This document shows, piece after piece, positions 5,756 to 7,956 of a stretch of 7,956 nt of DNA. A model generated the notes under the pieces. The model saw only the letters and a program-made list of their open reading frames with translations. It ran no database searches and was not told where the DNA came from. The stretch lies in the NCBI GenBank assembly GCA_002171315.2, contig NHFS02000007.1, positions 4,104-12,059 on the forward strand, written 5' to 3'. This stretch comes from Euryarchaeota archaeon TMED117. Lineage in GTDB: Archaea; Thermoplasmatota; Poseidoniia; Poseidoniales; Poseidoniaceae. The position numbers and the translations under genes were made by a program. Position 1 is the first letter of the stretch; the number at the start of each line of letters is the position of its first letter.

Positions 5756-7956
5756 ATGAGCCGAACCCTCGTACTCAGTGCAGTTTTGATTTTTCTCTTA
5801 ACTTCGGCTTCACCAACTTCAATGTTGCTTGATAATCAGGCTGTGGAATCTGCAGGAGAAGGCGATTCGGTAATTATCTCTGAGATCCTTGTTTCTCCGA
5901 ATGGCATGAAGAATAACGAAACATGCACAAACTGCTACAACGCTACAGATTGGAACGCTGATGGAGACTATGGGAAGTTTTCAGATCAATTTATTGAACT
6001 TCACAATCCTACTTCCGAGGCAATTAACGTATCAGACTGGGTACTCGATGATAAGCCAGATGGCGGTAGTGCCCCTTGTCAAATAGCTCGAAATACAGTA
6101 ATTCCTGCAAATGGATACATCTCCATCTTCATCAATGCCTCTCGGATTGAACTCGACTATTTCGATGGGGACACTGTATCTCTAACGGATACAAGCGGAA
6201 CTCTCATCGATGAACTCTCCTACCCAGCCGAAGATTCGTGGTACGGAAATTCCTACATTCCGCTTGAGAATGGTACGATTTGGAAAGTGAGTCCCCCGAC
6301 ACCAGGATTTGCTGAAGGCGAATTCTTCCCATCTGCACAGAACATGGTTGGCTGCTTCGGAATCAGCGATGGTGGAAGGGTCGATGCGATGGTCCTCCAA
6401 GGCAGAGTTGTAACTATGAACGGTGAATCGGATGTTATCAACGAAGGAAATGTCCTCATTCGAAATGGAATGATAGAAGCGGTTTGGGGCGATACAATTC
6501 CTTCCAATGTTGATCTTACTAACGTTCCAATTATTGATACAAACGGAACCATTTACCCGGGCCTTATCGATTCTCACAATCACATGCATTACAACCACAT
6601 CCCGCTCTGGGACTTTGATGTACACACATCAACGAAGTCTGAAGAAGGCGGTTATTCAAACAGAAATCAATGGAAAAACAATCCGAACTACAAACGAGAT
6701 ATTTCATGGATGAAGACCTTTGTTCAAGGTGGTAGTATGTGGAATATGGCTGATGAGCAAATGAAGTATGCAGAAGTGATGGCCGTAGCAGGAGGCGTCA
6801 CAGCGGTTCAGGGATCTCCAAGTTCAAACACGGATGCATGGGATAGTATGCTCTCGAGAAACATCGAATTGTACAACTTTGGGGGTGATGATATTCACAC
6901 CAAGGTAACGACTCTTGAAAGCGATTATGTTGGAAGCCACATCAAGAATGGAAATAACTCAGGAGATCTCAATGCATGGTACCTTCACCTCTCTGAAGGT
7001 GTTGACGAGATCAGCCGAGCTGAATTTGATGTGTTGGTACAAAACGATCTCCTTGTCGGTGAATTGGTTGTTGTCCACGGTACTGCTTTAACCGCAACTG
7101 AATTTGCAATGATGGGCCAGGTCGGAGCAGACCTAGCATGGTCGCCTTTGTCGAATCTCCTCTTGTACGGAGATACAACGGATGTTGTTGCTGCTGACCA
7201 AGCTGGCGTTCGAATTTCCCTAGCACCTGATTGGGGTCCAAGTGGATCAAAGAACGTCCTTCATGAACTCAAGGTTGCAGATGTGTGGAATAAGCAAGCC
7301 CTTGACAGTTATTTCTCTGATTATGAACTTGCATCAATGACAACAACGAATCCTGCGATGGCAAATAATTGGGACCAGTTTGTTGGAAGAATAAATGCAG
7401 GTTTGTATGCAGATCTCGTTGTTATCGACAACTTTCATGAAGATCCTTACAGAAATCTCATCGAAGCAATTGATGCAGATGTCCGCTTAACATTGGTCAA
7501 TGGCCAACCTGTATGGGGAGATATCGACATCATGACCGAATTGAAAGGCAATGATTGGGAAACTGTCACTGGTCCAGGCTTTGACAAGGCAGTCGATGTA
7601 ACAGACCGTTCCATCGCAGAAGGTACGCAATCATGGAGTACAATCCTCAGCAACATGGAAATGGCCATGGCTCTAAACCCGGCCGATATTGATTCAACAT
7701 GGTCAGCAAATACGGACAGTTACAGTTCCATGCAAGGAAATGTTCTGAATAATATTTTCACCACCGGAGACACACGCCACTTCAACATCATCGAGACTTC
7801 AAATCACGCAAATACGCACGTTGATTTGGATGTTCTACAAGATTATTATGACGTCCCTATGAACAATGGTGAACGGACTGGAGTCAATGTTGTCTTCAAC
7901 CCACAAGACGGCACTGGAGGTTCAACAACACCAGTCGACCCTGTTGATCCAGTCGA
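5756..7956 (+). CDS. Exported lamin-tail-domain / amidohydrolase fusion protein (3' end outside window)
   Basis: The reading frame is open for 733 codons and runs off the right edge. The N-terminus is a Sec-type signal (SRTLVLSAVLIFLLTSAS, residues 2-19) without a lipobox. Residues about 38-160 form a lamin-tail domain: VIISEILVSPNG, an acidic DWNADGD loop (65-71) that may bind calcium, FIELHNP, VSDWVLDD and IPANGYISIFIN. An amidohydrolase domain follows (about 208-590), starting with GRVVTMNG and IRNGMIEAVWGD. Its metal-site residues are visible: His274 and His276 in PGLIDSHNH, His411 in HLSEG with Glu414, His441 in VVHGTAL and Asp492 in APDWGP. SPLSNLLLYG (463-472) matches the SN motif of the ATZ/TRZ deaminase/chlorohydrolase group, and INAGLYADLVVID closes the domain. 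The metal set looks complete, so an active extracellular hydrolase or deaminase is likely; the substrate is unknown. Residues 590-720 are unrecognised and lead into a Pro-Val-Asp linker. An in-frame TAA at 5738-5740 makes 5756 the only ATG start for the full signal. Confidence 0.9.
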   Translation, partial: MSRTLVLSAVLIFLLTSASPTSMLLDNQAVESAGEGDSVIISEILVSPNGMKNNETCTNCYNATDWNADGDYGKFSDQFIELHNPTSEAINVSDWVLDDKPDGGSAPCQIARNTVIPANGYISIFINASRIELDYFDGDTVSLTDTSGTLIDELSYPAEDSWYGNSYIPLENGTIWKVSPPTPGFAEGEFFPSAQNMVGCFGISDGGRVDAMVLQGRVVTMNGESDVINEGNVLIRNGMIEAVWGDTIPSNVDLTNVPIIDTNGTIYPGLIDSHNHMHYNHIPLWDFDVHTSTKSEEGGYSNRNQWKNNPNYKRDISWMKTFVQGGSMWNMADEQMKYAEVMAVAGGVTAVQGSPSSNTDAWDSMLSRNIELYNFGGDDIHTKVTTLESDYVGSHIKNGNNSGDLNAWYLHLSEGVDEISRAEFDVLVQNDLLVGELVVVHGTALTATEFAMMGQVGADLAWSPLSNLLLYGDTTDVVAADQAGVRISLAPDWGPSGSKNVLHELKVADVWNKQALDSYFSDYELASMTTTNPAMANNWDQFVGRINAGLYADLVVIDNFHEDPYRNLIEAIDADVRLTLVNGQPVWGDIDIMTELKGNDWETVTGPGFDKAVDVTDRSIAEGTQSWSTILSNMEMAMALNPADIDSTWSANTDSYSSMQGNVLNNIFTTGDTRHFNIIETSNHANTHVDLDVLQDYYDVPMNNGERTGVNVVFNPQDGTGGSTTPVDPVDPV
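7931..7956 (+). repeat. Nine-base tandem repeat encoding Pro-Val-Asp, cut by window end
   Basis: Three imperfect 9-base units (CCAGTCGAC, CCTGTTGAT, CCAGTCGA and onward) lie in frame at the end of the amidohydrolase gene and encode PVD-PVD-PV. They follow a Gly/Ser/Thr stretch (DGTGGSTT). Such acidic proline repeats usually act as extended linkers before another domain or a membrane or cell-wall anchor. The number of further units cannot be seen. Confidence 0.75.

Noticed and set aside
6344..6370. VGCFG inside the amidohydrolase protein (around residue 200), resembling the lipobox of the two lipoproteins
   Set aside because: No hydrophobic signal core precedes it and it lies about 200 residues into the protein between two domains, so it cannot act as a lipoprotein signal.
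6182..6625. 147-codon minus-strand open frame opposite the amidohydrolase gene
   Set aside because: It is antisense to the lamin-tail and amidohydrolase coding region, whose motifs are unambiguous; it shows no domain and no ribosome binding site.
1..7956. CRISPR array, tRNA/rRNA gene, insertion sequence or defence system
   Set aside because: No regularly spaced repeats, transposase motifs or structured RNA were seen, and the intergenic gaps (at most 92 bp) leave almost no room. The MutS-type ATPase is a normal archaeal housekeeping protein rather than a defence component on this evidence.

Overview
The window looks like chromosomal DNA from an uncultured planktonic euryarchaeon, most likely of the Marine Group II (Poseidoniales) type or a relative. 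Three points support this. A DNA-binding protein of the archaeal MutS2 subfamily is present, with N-terminal helix-hairpin-helix motifs and no Smr domain. Two exported proteins carry lipoboxes ending in GCFG, and a third has a plain Sec-type signal. The genes are tightly packed on both strands. The lineage is inferred from protein style; there is no rRNA or other marker in the window. Base composition looks moderate and even by eye (not counted), with no sign of recent transfer.

Layout, left to right: (1) 5-1402 (+), a lipoprotein with BNR/Asp-box-like motifs, function unknown. (2) 1458-3449 (+), archaeal MutS2 ATPase. (3) 3450-5255 (-), a lipid-anchored CocE/NonD (X-Pro dipeptidyl-peptidase S15-type) serine hydrolase, convergent with mutS2; the two stop codons touch with no base between. 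(4) 5289-5663 (-), a thioredoxin just upstream of the hydrolase, probably co-transcribed with it. (5) A 92-bp divergent intergenic region carrying the only clear Shine-Dalgarno sequence in the window and a TATA-like element. (6) 5756-7956 (+), a large exported protein with a lamin-tail domain followed by a metal-dependent amidohydrolase of the ATZ/TRZ type. It runs off the right edge in the middle of a Pro-Val-Asp repeat. It is open at the window end but is clearly a gene.

Three of the five proteins are predicted to act outside the membrane: the BNR-like lipoprotein, the S15-type hydrolase and the lamin-tail amidohydrolase. This fits a heterotroph that breaks down peptides or other polymers at its surface. 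MutS2 and thioredoxin are intracellular housekeeping proteins. The genes do not form an obvious single pathway. I see no CRISPR array, tRNA, rRNA, insertion sequence, prophage or defence island. No stretch longer than 92 bp lacks a gene.
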